From Erinaceus europaeus (Eukaryota; Chordata; Mammalia; Eulipotyphla; Erinaceidae), in NCBI RefSeq assembly GCF_950295315.1, contig NC_080179.1, positions 72,952,674-73,016,673 on the forward strand: a stretch of 64,000 bases of DNA, written 5' to 3'. Position 1 is the first letter of the stretch. Each line of letters begins with the position of its first letter. Positions 20,450 through 31,975 of the stretch are shown here, in pieces. The notes beneath the pieces were generated by a model. It was not told the DNA's origin, searched no databases, and saw only the letters and a program-made list of their open reading frames with translations. Both the position numbers and the translations under genes were made by a program.

Positions 20450-21694
20450 GCCTGGGTAATGGCACACTTTATTGAGCACACATATCTAGTCTCAAATTTT
20501 CATATGAATCTTCAAACATAGGAAGATGAAGCAATTGAAGCTCTTGAGTGGCAGAGTTGGGGTATGCACTCCACAGCTAGTGCTTCCATACCCATAGCCA
20601 TCAGTACAAGCCTCCCATGGTATATTATTGCTGTTTTTTATTTATGAAGGCCACATTAAACAATGGCTTTGTGCCATAGATAGTACATGTGTGGGCTGGA
20701 GGGTGTGGAAACATATTCCCATAAGAACAACCAGCTGTATGAACTGGGCACGACAGCTGTAAAATTAGAAGCAATGGAAGCACTGAATCTGAGATTACAA
20801 AGTCGGAGCTTGTAAAGTTTATGAACCTTAATTAAAATGTCACTGAGGTAGGTGCCAAAATGCATGAAAAGGATGATATGTGTTAGCTAATTGTCTGCTA
20901 ACTAGGAAAAGAAAATCAAATTGATAATCAAAGGAGCAATGAGCATTTTACATTTTGATTAATAACCTTCTCCATCATCAAACGATGCTTATAAAACATG
21001 TCTTGGAACAAAGATAAGCAACTAACTGGCTTCCTTCCTCTGTGGATAAAAGGACAGTTTGCATTTTATACTTGAGCAAATTTACTTGCAAGATGTGTAC
21101 CGATAACAGTCTGTTGGCAACCTAGCAAACAGCAGATACATTTGGTGATACAGAGTAATTTGGACATCAAGTGATCAAGTAGCTGAAGTATCATGTTTTA
21201 TTCAGTGGGTGCTGTTTATCCAGACACTGTAAAATAATTTCAGCAAGCATAATGCAGTATTCTAATTGGATATTAATTGACTTTCCTTTTGAACTTCAGA
21301 CTATACCTAAAGCCTTACACACTGATAATGCATTTCCCAGAAAGGGAAAATTTCCAAGATTTGCATATTTTTAAAAAGAAAGTTGAATAACGATCATCTA
21401 CAGATACTGGCTTTGCTGATCACTACTAACAACCAAATGTCATAATTTTAATACTCCTCACATAAAATGTCAGGTATGGTCCTAGATATACACAGTCTTA
21501 TTAAGATCTGAGGAGGTATTAATTGTTATCCCATTTTTGCAATGTGAAAATTAGGGCCTTGGATCCTTATATAATTTTTAAAAGTTTACATGCATAGCAA
21601 GTGAAAAAGCCACTAAAATATTCTATTTGTTTATTTTCAAGCCCATGTTCTAATGATCGCATCATATTCTTTTGCCCCCCTTCTTTCTTTCATT
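20450..21694. other. Repeat-poor intronic DNA
   Basis: Over 1.2 kb without recognised transposons. It is a reasonable place to look for conserved non-coding sequence. Confidence 0.45.
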
Positions 21695-21972
21695 TTTTTT
21701 AAATTTTCCCTTTTGTTGCCCTTGTTGTTTTTTATTGTTGTAGTTATTATTGTTGTTGTTGATGTCATCATTGTTGCATAGGACAGAGAGAAATAGAGAG
21801 AGGAGGGGAAGACAGAGAGGGGGAGAGAAAGACAGACACCTGCAGACCTGCTTCACTGCCTGTGAAGTGACTCCCCTGCAGGTGGGGAGCCGGGGTTCGA
21901 ACTGGGATCCTTAAGCCGGTCCTTGTGTTTCTTGCCACGTGCACTTAACCAGCTGTGCTACCACCTGACCCC
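21695..21972 (-). mobile_element. SINE, type B
   Basis: TTTTCCCTTTTGTTGCCC, GGACAGAGAGAAATAGAGAG, CACCTGCAGACCTGCTTCAC, GGTGGGGAGCCGGGGTTCG and GCACTTAACCAGCTGTGC. Similar CCCCCCTTCTTTCTT and CCCCCCTCTCTTTCTT strings flank it, a probable imperfect target duplication. Confidence 0.9.
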
Positions 21973-22415
21973 CCTCTCTTTCTTACAGCCTTCCAAAAAT
22001 ATTTACTGAATGATTACTAAGGGAAATTATGGAACAGATTAGGGGCTCCATTATCACTTTAATATTTACTCCTATGATTTTCTGAGAACTGTTGATCTTT
22101 TTATTACTTCCTTTAAATTATCCTAGTGTTTGCTAAAAACAGTACAACTATCTGGCCAGTCTTTGACTCTTTTACTTTCATATTAACTAACCAGGCATTG
22201 TTATGCCCAGAGTTCAATGGAATTTGTGCAAAGTGTTGTACATTCCTACCTTGCTCTTTAGGTTTTGGACAGAGGATTTGTATAGAAACCATAACACGAG
22301 TATTTATCCATTTACTCTGTGAGCTCAGAAAGTAATGGGAAAATTACTTTATGCCAGGAGCTAATAGCAGGTGATTCATAAGCAGTGCAACAGTTAACAC
22401 CACTTTCATTTTCTT
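21973..22415. other. Unassigned intronic DNA
   Basis: Nothing recognised. Confidence 0.4.
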
Positions 22416-22491
22416 TTTAAAATATTTACTTATTTATTTATTGATAGATACAGAGAGAAATTAAGAGGGAAAAGGGCGATAGAAAGTGTGT

Positions 22492-22555
<64 letters not shown>

Positions 22556-22688
22556 GAAAGAGATACCTGCAGATGTGCTGCATTGCTTATGAACTTTTCC
22601 CCCTACAGGTGGGAACTAGGGGATTGAACCCAAGTCCTTGTAAAGGTTAAGGTATATGTTCTACCAGGGACACCACCACCTAGCTCCT
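22416..22688 (-). mobile_element. SINE, type A, with internal GT expansion
   Basis: TTGATAGATACAGAGAGAAA, GATACCTGCAGATGTGCTGC, GGATTGAACCCAAGTCC and CACCACCACCTAGCTCC. The microsatellite at 22486 sits in what is the CT-rich part on the sense strand. Confidence 0.82.
22486..22550 (+). repeat. (GT)n microsatellite
   Basis: About 32 GT units with one TATG interruption near its left end. Confidence 0.96.
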
Positions 22689-23307
22689 CCCACTACTTTT
22701 ATTTTCTATCTAAAATGTGTCTGTGGACTGATGATATGTGTGAAAATCAAAAACAGTCTGATGGCTTCCTTCTGTTTTGTGCACCTTCAATGATAGATAG
22801 CACTGACCCTGTAAGTACATGCACAAAACCTCATCTCAATTTAAGAGAAGAGTGAAAAAATCAGAACATATATATATATATACTGGGAGAATAGAATAGA
22901 ATGGAGTGGAACCATTGGAGTCCCACTTCTAAACTCAAGAATTTCAAATATTGTTCTCTTTTCAGAGTTCATGTTCAAGATGTGAAAACCCCAGAGTAAA
23001 TCATACAGGGGTAAGAGTAGAAATAGGATAGTGTCAATTTTACAGCCAAAGTGCTGATCCGGTCTAGGAAGCAATCAAAAGACTGACACAATGTTATTCC
23101 AGATGTAGAAAAGCATGTGGAGATTTTGAAGTGTGAAAGTGCTTCTGACAAGTTATTCCAGGAGATGGCAGTGGGCCAGTATCACTCCTGTATATTGATG
23201 GAAAGAGACGAGACTCACATAAGATCTTGGAGGCTCCTCGAAACGAGTTTGTTTATGTTTACATTTGATGTGGAACCACTGAAGGATTTAAGTCGAGTGT
23301 TAAAATG
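22689..23307. other. Unassigned intronic DNA
   Basis: A stretch around 23110-23300 ending CTGAAGGATTTAAG resembles an ancient mammalian interspersed repeat I cannot name. No gene seen. Confidence 0.4.
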
Positions 23308-23324
23308 AAAGAATTACATTTTTT

Positions 23325-25302
23325 TCTTGTGTAAAATTCTTTTTTTATTATTGATTTAAAAATGATCAAGAAGACCATAGGATAAGAGGGTTACGATTCC
23401 ACACAATTCTCACCACCAAAGTTCCATATTCCATGCCCTCTATTCTCCCCTTCTTTACCCCTCTGGGAGTATGGACCCATAATGATTATGGGATGCAGAA
23501 GGTGGAAGGTCTGGCTTATGAATTTCTTCTCCACTGGATATGGGCATTGGCAGGTCAATCCATACTCCCAGCCTGTTTCTTTCTTTCCCTAGTGGGGCAG
23601 GGCTCTGAAGAGGTGGGGATCCAGGACACATTGGTGAGGTCTTCTGCTCTGGGAAGTCAGGTTGGCATCATGGTATCATCAGCAACTTGGTGGCTGAAAA
23701 AGAATTAAGATATAAAGCAGAACAAATTGTTTAATAATCAGGAACCCAAGAGTAAGAATATTGATGAGATTTCGGGTCTCCATTTTGGAAAAAGCTAGGA
23801 AGTCCATTTTAGATATATTCCAAGGGGTCCATGACTTTACCAGTTTTTGCCTGAGCCCAAGAGCTAACATGCAGGTGGGCTAAAATTATTATCTGGGGAG
23901 ATGGTGTCAGAGTTGTAAATAGAATTAGAAAGCTGGATCAGAGCAGCTTCCAAATATGGGAAAAATATATAAATATTGTTGACTGTAAGCCCCATCAATT
24001 TGATCTGGGGCCCATATTCAGCCCAGGAGCCTGTAACCTCTGAATCCCTATAGGTCTGAGCTTGCATTCTATAGTCATAGCTAAGAACAATCTAGGCTGC
24101 ACTCATTGTAGGACCCATCTTCCTCAAGTGGCAGAGTATGTTGACCCAACATTGAGGGCAAGGTCTTGTAGAGACGCATAGGAGGGTTGACTATGTTGTT
24201 CCTGATGAAGATAACCAGTGTCAGTGGAGAGAGTGACTTGTCAAATTCTTAGGCCCATCAAGCCTATGTGGGAATCCAAGAATTCCCTGACTGGGGTCTT
24301 GGATGATGAAGTGGCCTGGTAGTGGCCAAAAGGGTCATCGTTAAAGTATACTGGCCTCTTATTCAGTTTTTGTAATCCTTACTTTGGCAAGGTTAACCTT
24401 GGAGTGATTGAGGGAAGTGAAATAGAAAGTAGGTGAGGAAGGTATCTAGGTCTAAGTAGAAACGATCTGATTAAGTAATTTATGTTATTTAATAATGGAT
24501 CAAGGACCTGGATGTTAGAACAGAAACTAATAAAAACTTAGAGAAAAATATTGGTGGAACACTTTCCCATATAAACTTTAAGGACATCATTGATGACACA
24601 TACCCAGTTGTAAGGCAAACTAAATCAAAACAGATCAGTGGGACTACATCAAATTGAAAAGCTTCTGCATAGCAAAATAAACCATCACTCAAACAAACAG
24701 ACCCCTCACAGAATGGGAGAAGATCCTTTAAATGCCATACATCAGACAAGAGGCTAATATCCAAAATATATAAAGAGCTCAACAAATTTAGCAACAAAAA
24801 AGCAAATAACCCAATCCCAAACTGGGGAGAGGATATGAACATTGTATTCATTATAGAAGAGATACAGAAGGCCAACAGACATGTAAAATTGGTCCAAGTC
24901 ACTGATCGTCAGAGAAATGCAAATAAAAACAATAATGAGATACTACATTACCCCGTGATAATGTCATTCATCACAAACAACGTCAGCAAGAAATGCTGGA
25001 GAGATTGTGGGGACAAAGGAACCTTCCTGCACTACCAACGGGAATGTAAATTGGTCCAACCCCTGTGGAGAGCAGTCTGGAGAACCCTCAGAAGGCATGG
25101 GCCTTCCTTATGACACAGTAATTCCTCTCCATGGATATATCCTAAGGACTCAATAACACCCATCCAAAAAGAAACATGTACACCTATGTTCATAGCAGCA
25201 CAATTCATAATAGCCAAAACGTGGAACCAACCTAGGTGCTCAACAATTGATGAATGGCTGAGAAAGTTGTGGTATATATACAATAGAATAGTACTCACCT
25301 GT
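23325..25302 (-). mobile_element. L1 insertion with inverted 5' part (twin priming)
   Basis: The minus strand of 23340-24480 is L1 3' UTR ending in a poly-A. The plus strand of 24489-25302 is the C-terminal third of ORF2, with GTLSHINFKDIIDD, NPIPNWGEDMN, KKCWRDCGDKGTFLHYQREC and LVQPLWRAVWRTLRRHG, including the Cys residues near the ORF2 C-terminus. Stops interrupt it. Possible flanks AAAGAATTACATTTTT (23308) and AAAGGATTAAATTTTT (25303) match at 14 of 16. Confidence 0.85.
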
Positions 25303-25399
25303 AAAGGATTAAATTTTTAAAACACTATTGACTACTCAATTCAAAATAAATTGTAGCAGTGCAGCAGTGAAAACATCAAGACAAGTTAAGTTTCTATTG

Positions 25400-25655
25400 C
25401 TGTGGGCGTGAAAGTGCCACACCTGGTAGTGTATATGTTACTATGCATGAATATCTGGGTTCAGCTCCCATCCCCACCTGCAAGAAGGGAATCTTTGCTA
25501 GCAGTAGAGCAGTACATCATGTTTCTCACTCTCTGTCCCTGCCTGTTTCTCTCTGTCACTATCAGAATAAGGAAAAGGAAAAAAATAAAATGGCTATCGA
25601 GGTGGTGGAATTGTGCAGGCACCCACCCCTAGTGATAACACTAGTGGAAAAAAGA
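25400..25655 (+). mobile_element. SINE, type A body with the 3' extension
   Basis: GTTCAGCTCCCATCCCCACC, a CT-rich part, then GGCTATCGAGGTGGTGGAATTG, TGCAGGCACCCACCCCTAG and TGATAACACTAGTGG. The extension resembles that of extended type B copies. Confidence 0.65.
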
Positions 25656-25659
25656 AAAT

Positions 25660-26384
25660 TCCACTGCAATGACAGAAATGAAATTTTTGAATTGGGTATA
25701 TTTGTAGGTAGCACTAAATTGAAGTGAAGTAATAAAGGAAATCAGTGATGACTTCCAGGGTTTGGAGGGGTTTCTATGGTTATGATAGTTTATTTGTTGA
25801 ACTGAATACTTGGGCAAATGGTGACACCATTTATTGATGATGCTAAAAATAAAATTGCAAAAATAAAACAGAACAAAAGAATCGACTGAGAAATCATTCT
25901 ACTGTGGGCACTTTGATATGGCATACACTGGGGCATGAAAGAGCCCATCAGACAAATATCTGGTAACCCATATCTGGACTCCCGGAGAAAAGGTGTGGGC
26001 TGAGATTCTGTTCAGATAATTAGTATTTGAATTATATGTAAAATAGTAAGAACAGATAAAACTACTTACATAGTAACTAAAGAGAGAAAGATGACGCTCA
26101 AATAGAAATTTACATTGAAGATGGAAAAATGGTGAAAAAGGAGGAGTCTGAGAAAAGCCTACACTAGGTAGCCATTATGGAAAATTGGTTTTCACTGCAG
26201 TATTTTGGGGGAAATTACAGAAATGAGCAGCGTTGTACAGTGGGTAGAAAAGTTAATGAAAATTGAGCAATGGAAGCAAAGTATACCAATAAATTATATT
26301 TAAGATGTTATATTGAAGAGGAACAAAATAGTTTGATGGGCATATAAACCAGTAAATGAACTTTCTTGTGCCTTATATTTTTAT
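25660..26384. other. Unassigned intronic DNA
   Basis: No recognised gene or repeat. Confidence 0.4.
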
Positions 26385-26582
26385 TCCTTTCTATTTTTTA
26401 TTTGACAGGACAGAGATAAATTGAGAGAGGGAGGAGAGATAAGAGAAGTAGAGATAAAAAGAGACATCTGCAGACCTGCTTCACCACTTGTAAAGTTTCC
26501 CATTGCAGGGAGTAGGGTCTCAAACCCTGGTCCTGTTGTGTAATAACATGTGCACTCAGTCAGGCACAACACTGCCTGGCCC
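26385..26582 (-). mobile_element. SINE, type A
   Basis: TTTGACAGGACAGAGATAAATT, CATCTGCAGACCTGCTTCAC, CACTTGTAAAGTTTCCC and CACAACACTGCCTGGCCCC. Confidence 0.83.
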
Positions 26583-26689
26583 CAACTTTGTAATTGTTTT
26601 TTCAGCTATATAAAAAGTAGGGGATATTATGTAAAAAAGGAAGAAAATTGATGTTTTAGGAAAAAATCAAGGGGAGGACAAAACCAATG

Positions 26690-27457
26690 GTGCCATTCTT
26701 CTTGTGGGGAGGCCTCTTCTCGGGCACAGACTCCCAGCTTACCTGTCCTGTTGTACACCAGATGAAGGGGCCTAGGAGAATGTTCCAAGGCAGCAGGAGT
26801 GAGCCTACGGGACTGACTCAGTGTCTGGTGCTACTGCAGCGACAAGAGATGACCCGGGGACTTGTCTGATGGACAATCCATTTATTGAACAGCAAAGCAG
26901 GGTTTGTAAGGGGTTGTAGGAGGAAGCAAATGGTCCATGCCATATTTGGTTTGAGAGAAAAGGGGCTAAGAGAGGTAAGGGGTTGGGAAAAGTTCAGAGC
27001 ATTCCTAGCAAATGTTGAGTGAGGGGTTTCGTTGATCAAAGGGATTAGGAAAATAGGGTTATCAATAACCAGCAGACAGAGAGGCATCTTAAGGACAGAG
27101 AGAAGATAGATCATGTAAGATTAAAAGGACAAGAGGAGGTGGAGGAGTAAGGAGAATGCTCCTAGTTACTGTTTGGCAGAGCAGAACAATGATATATGGG
27201 TATATGTGATCAAAGAAGATGAACTTCTATTAACCTCTGAGTAAACAAACCAACTGGTTTGGGTACAAGGAAATGGGCTGTGTGCAGAGTCTTTGTGAGG
27301 CAGGGAGACTGACAGAGGGGACATTGCCTGGTGGTTGTTTTCTTCTATGCTCCATCTCAGGTAGAGAGAGACTAATAGAAAGGTCGTGCCAGCCAGGCCC
27401 CCATCTTTCAATAGAAGTCCCACACCGTGCTCAACCATATCCTCACAATTCCCCTAC
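26690..27457 (-). mobile_element. LTR/retroviral remnant
   Basis: Read on the minus strand it starts near TGTAGGGGAATTGTGAGGAT and carries CAATAAATGG as poly-A signal near 26880. Its start resembles that of the LTR ending at 44106 (TGTTGGGATATTGTG). The LTR proper probably ends near 26814; 26690-26813 may be leader sequence. No target duplication was found. Confidence 0.55.
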
Positions 27458-27945
27458 ACAATGGAATGCCCAATAAAAGGGGGTATGTATGGGCTAGTAG
27501 TGATTTGTATTTTAGGGTAAGTGACAGCTTCTTCTGTTTTAATAGGAAAAGAGGACGTGAAGTCACATGCAATTACAAGACAGTTTAAAAATGTCAGGAC
27601 AGTGACAGGACTGCCTATTCGTTGAATGGCTTGGCTATTTAAAAAAAAAAAAAGGGCCACATTCTTTAAGGGAATTGAATTCTTTTTTCTTTCATATTCT
27701 GTCATTTCAGTGTTTGGTGAAAGCTGGTTTTCTTTTAATTAAATAACTGTTTAACAAATTAGAAAATAAATCATAGATTGCATATGAGTACATAGATCAT
27801 TATTGATGAGTATAATTGATCCTTGGTATCTTTCACCTTCTGATAAACTTAATTTTCTCTTACTGCTAACTGACAGTAGCAGTCCTTTTCAGTGGAGAAG
27901 ACTAATTAAAGGTGCAACCACATTTTCTTTAAAATTAAGCTGCTG
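27458..27945. other. Unassigned intronic DNA
   Basis: Nothing recognised. Confidence 0.4.
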
Positions 27946-28168
27946 TAGGGGGCCAGGTGGGGCATATCTGCTTAAGCGCACGCATTACAGTGCACAAGGA
28001 TGCAGGTTCAAGCCCCTGGTCCCTACCTGCTGGGGGAAAGCTTCACAAGTGGTGAAACAGGGCTACAGGTGTCTCTCTGTCTCTCTCCCTCTCTATCCCC
28101 CTCCCCTCAATGTCTCTCTGTCTCTGTCCAATAACAAATAAATAAATAAATAAAATTAAATAAATGAA
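27946..28168 (+). mobile_element. SINE, type A, near full length
   Basis: GGGGGCCAGGTGGGGCATATC, GCAGGTTCAAGCCCCTGGTC, GGGGAAAGCTTCACAAGTGG, CT-rich block and (AAAT)n tail. The tRNA-derived boxes are readable. Confidence 0.88.
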
Positions 28169-28202
28169 AATCTAAGCCCCTCTTCTTAAAATAAAAACAG
28201 TG

Positions 28203-28310
28203 TTAAGCCACCAAGATAACATACTTGGAAGGGTGCCTGCTTTGCTAAGCACATGGCCCAGTTTGAAACTTGACTCCCACCATACTGCAGTGGGTGATAT
28301 TGTGTCTTTA
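28203..28310 (+). mobile_element. Degenerate SINE
   Basis: CCACCAAGATAACATACTTGG, GCCTGCTTTGCTAAGCAC and GTTTGAAACTTGACTCCC retain a tRNA-like layout. Confidence 0.5.
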
Positions 28311-28338
28311 CCTCTCTCTCTCTCTCTCTCTCTCTCTC
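28311..28338 (+). repeat. (CT)n microsatellite
   Basis: CT run at the end of the preceding SINE. Confidence 0.95.
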
Positions 28339-28341
28339 CCC

Positions 28342-28935
28342 CCTTCTGAAAATGTCCAGGCAGAAGAATGAAGACCCGGTGATGACACAAAGCAACATTA
28401 ATTACAGATTAAAACCAAGTCCTTTCAATTGCATATAGCAATATCTATGACTTGTTTATTGGATGGAAAAATTATAAAATACACGTTTACTATATATATA
28501 CACACACATATATATATATAGAGAGAAAGATGCTCATGATTGTATGTATTATATCTTTATATAGTCCATATTACATAAGTTATGTAACACAAAACACATA
28601 CCTTGAGTCTAACTATACAATAAAGTTTTATTAAAATAATTGTTTTATAGATACTTTAATGATACCCTAACTGCACAGTAAATCGTAGATTACCAAAAAA
28701 AATAATGCAATGTTTATCTCCCAAGAGTTCATAGCTCTAAAAGTTAGTGAAGAAATGGATTGTAAATGATACATTAGACTTAGTCCTATATAAAGAATAT
28801 GTAAAATACAAGAGCCACACAATAATTCTTCTCAGAGAGACTCCTAGAAGAAAAGATCATGGAAATGGGCTGTGAAAGATGCTCTGACATTGAGCACATG
28901 CAAATGAGCCCCGGCACATACAAAGAAGAATAACA
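28342..28935. other. Unassigned intronic DNA with TA/CA run
   Basis: A mixed (TA)n(CA)n(TA)n run lies at about 28489-28520; the rest is AT-rich and unassigned. Confidence 0.45.
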
Positions 28936-29188
28936 GGAGTCCAGCGGTAGAGCAGTGGGTTAAGCGCAGGTGGCGCAAAGCGCAAGGACTGGCAGAATTC
29001 CGGTTCAAGCCCAGGCTCCCCACCTGCAGGGGATCGCTTCACAGGCGGTGAAGCAGGTCTGCAGGTGTCTGTCTTTCTCTCCCCCTCTCTGTCTTCCCCT
29101 CCTCTCTCCATTTCTCTCTGTCCTGTCCAACAACGACATCAACAACAACAATAACTGCAACAAAAGGGAATAAATAAATAATATTTAA
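28936..29188 (+). mobile_element. SINE, type B
   Basis: AGTCCAGCGGTAGAGCAGTG, TTAAGCGCAGGTGGCGCAAAG, CTCCCCACCTGCAGGGGATC, CAGGTCTGCAGGTGTCTG and an AACAACGACATCAACAAC tail. The B box reads GGTTCAAGCCC. It lies ~490 bp upstream of the GALNT13 exon. Confidence 0.92.
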
Positions 29189-29209
29189 AAAGAAGAAGAA
29201 GAAGAAGAA
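29189..29209 (+). repeat. (AGA)n at the SINE tail
   Basis: AAGAAG units extend the A-rich tail and overlap the likely target duplication. Confidence 0.85.
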
Positions 29210-29659
29210 CATACCCACAGGCTTAAGCTACAGACGGTACGGGCATCTGGGAATTAATGATTATCTAAAATTCTGGGTGATTAAAATATAGTGGATTGAT
29301 TTTCTCCAAAGCAAATTAGTAGCTGAACATGACACCTAGCATGTAAAAAATTCTTTCATTCATGGCAGACTGTGGATACCAGACATCTAATACCTAACCA
29401 TTAGGTTAATAACTAAAAGCTGAAAATTAGGTAGTCTAATACAATGATATGAAAATGATTACATTATACCCCCTATGAGCTCCAAGCTATAATATTTGAT
29501 TACATCTAGCCCTTCCCAATGAGTGTCCTTTGCCCAATATAAAAATATCCATTCTAAAACATCTAAATCAGATGTTTGTTTCGACCAGTACCATATGAGA
29601 TTCTCGGCTGTTTCTCACCCAATACTACTGCATTAGCTATTCTCACTGTTGTATAAATT
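29210..29659. other. Intronic DNA immediately upstream of the exon
   Basis: Contains no recognised repeat. Splicing signals such as the branch point must lie near its right end but cannot be singled out by eye. Confidence 0.5.
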
Positions 29660-29673
29660 GCTCTTTTTCCCAG
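29660..29673 (+). other. Splice acceptor of the GALNT13 exon
   Basis: The pyrimidine-rich run GCTCTTTTTCCCAG ends in AG at 29672-29673, and the open frame begins with ATT TGG CAA immediately after it. This is a strong acceptor and sets the exon to start in phase 0. Confidence 0.9.
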
Positions 29674-29854
29674 ATTTGGCAATGTGGAGGCTCTCTGGAG
29701 ATTGTGACTTGCTCCCATGTTGGGCATGTTTTTCGCAAGGCAACACCATATACGTTCCCTGGTGGCACTGGTCATGTCATCAACAAGAATAACAGGAGAC
29801 TGGCAGAAGTTTGGATGGATGAATTTAAAGATTTCTTCTACATCATATCCCCAG
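29674..29854 (+). CDS. GALNT13: Internal coding exon of a polypeptide GalNAc-transferase, best match GALNT13
   Basis: The exon encodes part of the catalytic domain of a Golgi type II membrane enzyme that transfers GalNAc from UDP-GalNAc to Ser/Thr, starting mucin-type O-glycosylation. Read in phase 0 it gives [20 protein letters not shown], later [26 protein letters not shown] and FFYIISP, then one base of a Gly codon: 181 nt in all. IWQCGG is the end of the family Gal/GalNAc-T motif. The His of VGHVF (29725-29727) is the metal-binding His (H344 in GALNT1 numbering, from memory), and the PYTFPGG stretch is the mobile catalytic loop. Ser in QCGGS, His-Val in TGHV and Asp in EFKDF fit GALNT13, whereas I recall Thr, Gln-Ile and Asn in GALNT1. 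There is no stop or frameshift, so it looks functional. By GALNT1 numbering it spans about residues 327-387 of ~556. Neighbouring exons were not found. GALNT1 is the main alternative. Confidence 0.93.
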
Positions 29855-29860
29855 GTAAAC
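29854..29860 (+). other. Splice donor of the GALNT13 exon
   Basis: The sequence CCAG|GTAAAC puts the donor GT at 29855-29856. The exon ends one base into a Gly codon (phase 1), matching the Gly that follows ISP in the family. Translation past this point loses family similarity at once, supporting a real boundary. Confidence 0.88.
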
Positions 29861-29959
29861 ATTCTGATGTTTTTCTCTCCCACAGGAAAGAAAAAAAATT
29901 ACATGTGTTGAATATATTTTTACTGTTGCTGCAATTCTATTTTAAGAGAATTTTATTAA

Positions 29960-30110
29960 TAATTATACAAAAAAAAACAGAAGCAAAAAAACTGTATCTG
30001 AGACTTGTATGGTTGTTATCATTAGGACAGTGAGGGCACAGAACTTGGGCAGTGGGTGTGGTGTGATATAATCACACAATCTTATAAAATAGCACTGATC
30101 ACACACACGT
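29960..30110 (+). mobile_element. L1 3'-end-like fragment
   Basis: ACTGTATCTGAGACTTGTATG...GTGTGGTGTGATATAATCAC...CAATCTTATAAAAT parallels 44575-44745 base by base with many differences. Confidence 0.5.
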
Positions 30111-31020
30111 TTGATAGTAAAAAAGAATGTTATTAATGACCATAGCACTGCAGAAAACTGGATTTGAGAAAATAGTACTGTTTTAGGCATATCTAGGCTT
30201 AAAATAAGAAAGAACTATACTTAACTGAAATGCCAAGATATATATATATATATTTTTTTCGCTTTGCTTCTTTCTTGGCACAAGTTTTGCACTAGATACA
30301 GGGAGCTAACAATATGCAGAGTGATCCAAATTCAATTAACAGGTTATCATCTCAATTTAAGAATTATTGTAATAATATAGATCTTTTCTACTACCATATT
30401 TTCTCAGTGTCTGAGTAGGAAAAGAATGCATTCGACTGTGAAACATTAATCCCCCAATAAAGAAATAAAAATAAAACAAAACACAAAAGGGAAAAGAATG
30501 CATAACTTCTTCCAGAAAAAAAGGTGAAAATCATGCACCAATTCAAATTCATATCTTAGGAACTATTCAATGAAACAGTAAATTATTACTAAATATATAA
30601 AAAGTATAATACGGGCCAATAAAAATGGCCATATTTTAGTTACACAGAAGGCTAGATATGGAAATAGAAGTAGTTGTAGACTCTGACTAGGTGATAGAAT
30701 TATGAGTAATTTTATTTCTTTTCTTATACAGATATATGTTTACTTTTTCTTAATAAGATGGCATTTAATTCATTAAAAAGAACCCAAAAAGAAAATTAAT
30801 TTTAATAAATTCAATATTTTAAAAAATATTTTAACAAAAAAAAAATCAAGCATTAGTAGAGTGCTTAACTGGGTGCTCTACTAAGTCTCTAATTTCCTGA
30901 AATTATCCCAACTGAATTGCATATTTCCAAAAAATATTTCTTGGAGCCAATAAAGAAATAAAAGAAATTAAGATGATGAAAAGATAGTAATAAAAGGGAG
31001 ATATGAACTTGCTCAAAAGA
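30110..31020. other. Unassigned intronic DNA
   Basis: AT-rich with a (TA)n run near 30238-30254 and a 40-bp L1 tail at 30440. Confidence 0.4.
30440..30482 (+). mobile_element. L1 3' tail fragment
   Basis: GAAACATTAATCCCCCAATAAAG followed by A-rich sequence is the very end of the same L1 3' UTR as at 10962. Confidence 0.7.
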
Positions 31021-31024
31021 TTTC

Positions 31025-31088
31025 CTTTTTTTTATTTCTTTATTGGCGAATGAATGTTTTACACTCTACAGTAAATACAATGTTCGTG
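31025..31088 (-). mobile_element. L1 3' tail fragment
   Basis: TTTATTTCTTTATTGGCGAATG and TTTTACACTCTACAGTAAATAC match the reversed 3' end at 10962-11040; the insertion is severely 5'-truncated. Confidence 0.72.
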
Positions 31089-31469
31089 AAATTTCTAAGT
31101 CTAGACAAAGTATAAATACTTATATCAGAAATTCCATTGTACTAATAAAATAATTTAATGTTTTATTTTTAATTCATATATAGCATCTTTATCATGACAC
31201 AAGAACAAGGAAAATCCATAGAGTCATATTTTCTCTGACATAACTATTATATGTTTTAGAAAAGTCAATTTGGATTCTAATTGGCTCTGGTTTCTGAAAG
31301 TGTGTGAAGCCACTTTTGGAGATAAAAAAAAAAAAGGAAGGGGCCGTATGAACTTTCTTAGTAAAATCCAGCATTACTCTTTGGAAAAGAAAAATGAGGA
31401 CAGTGAGTGTATAAATGTGTGACAAGGAGAAGGATTTCACAGATTTTCAAGCCTCTTCTGTTCCATTCT

Positions 31470-31975
31470 TCTCCTTCTTCTCCTCCTCCTCCTCCTCCTC
31501 CTCCTCCTCCTCCTTCTTCTTCTTCTTCTTCTTCTTCTTCGTCTCCTTCTCCTTCTCCTCCTCCTCCTCCTCCTCCTCCTCCTCCTTCTTCTTCTCCTTC
31601 TCCTTCTCCTCCTCCTCTTCCTCCTTCTTCTCCTTCTTCTTCTTCTCCTTCTCCTCCTCCTCCTCCTTCTCCTTCTCCTCCTCCTCCTCCTTCTCCTCCT
31701 CCTCCTCTTCCTCTTTCTTCTCCTTCTTCTTCTTCTTCTCCTTCTCCTCCTCCTTCTCCTCCTCCTTCTCCTCCTCCTCCTCCTTCTCCTCCTCCTCCTT
31801 CTCCTCCTCCTCCTTCTTCTCCTCCTCCTTCCTCCTCCTCCTCCTCCTCCCTCCTCCTCCTCCCTCCTCCTCCTCCTCCTCCTTCCTCCTCCTCCTCCTC
31901 CTCCTCCTCCTCCTCCTCCTCCTCTTCTTCTTCTTCTTCTTCTTCTTCTTCTTCTTCTTCTTCTTCTTCTTCTTC

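Larger units (their letters stand above)
1..29673 (+). other. GALNT13: Upstream GALNT13 intron (partial)
   Basis: Everything before the exon is interpreted as one intron, or part of it, because no other coding exon is recognisable and the family gene is known to have very long introns. The content is SINEs, L1 pieces, LTRs and microsatellites, itemised separately. The intron's 5' end is outside the window. Confidence 0.7.

Noticed and set aside
24489..25298. 137-codon minus-strand and 92-codon plus-strand frames as genes
   Set aside because: The plus-strand frame is a broken L1 ORF2 end and the minus-strand frame is its antisense.
29704..30033. Taking the whole 109-codon frame as coding
   Set aside because: Family similarity stops exactly at the GT donor at 29855; the remainder is intron read-through.
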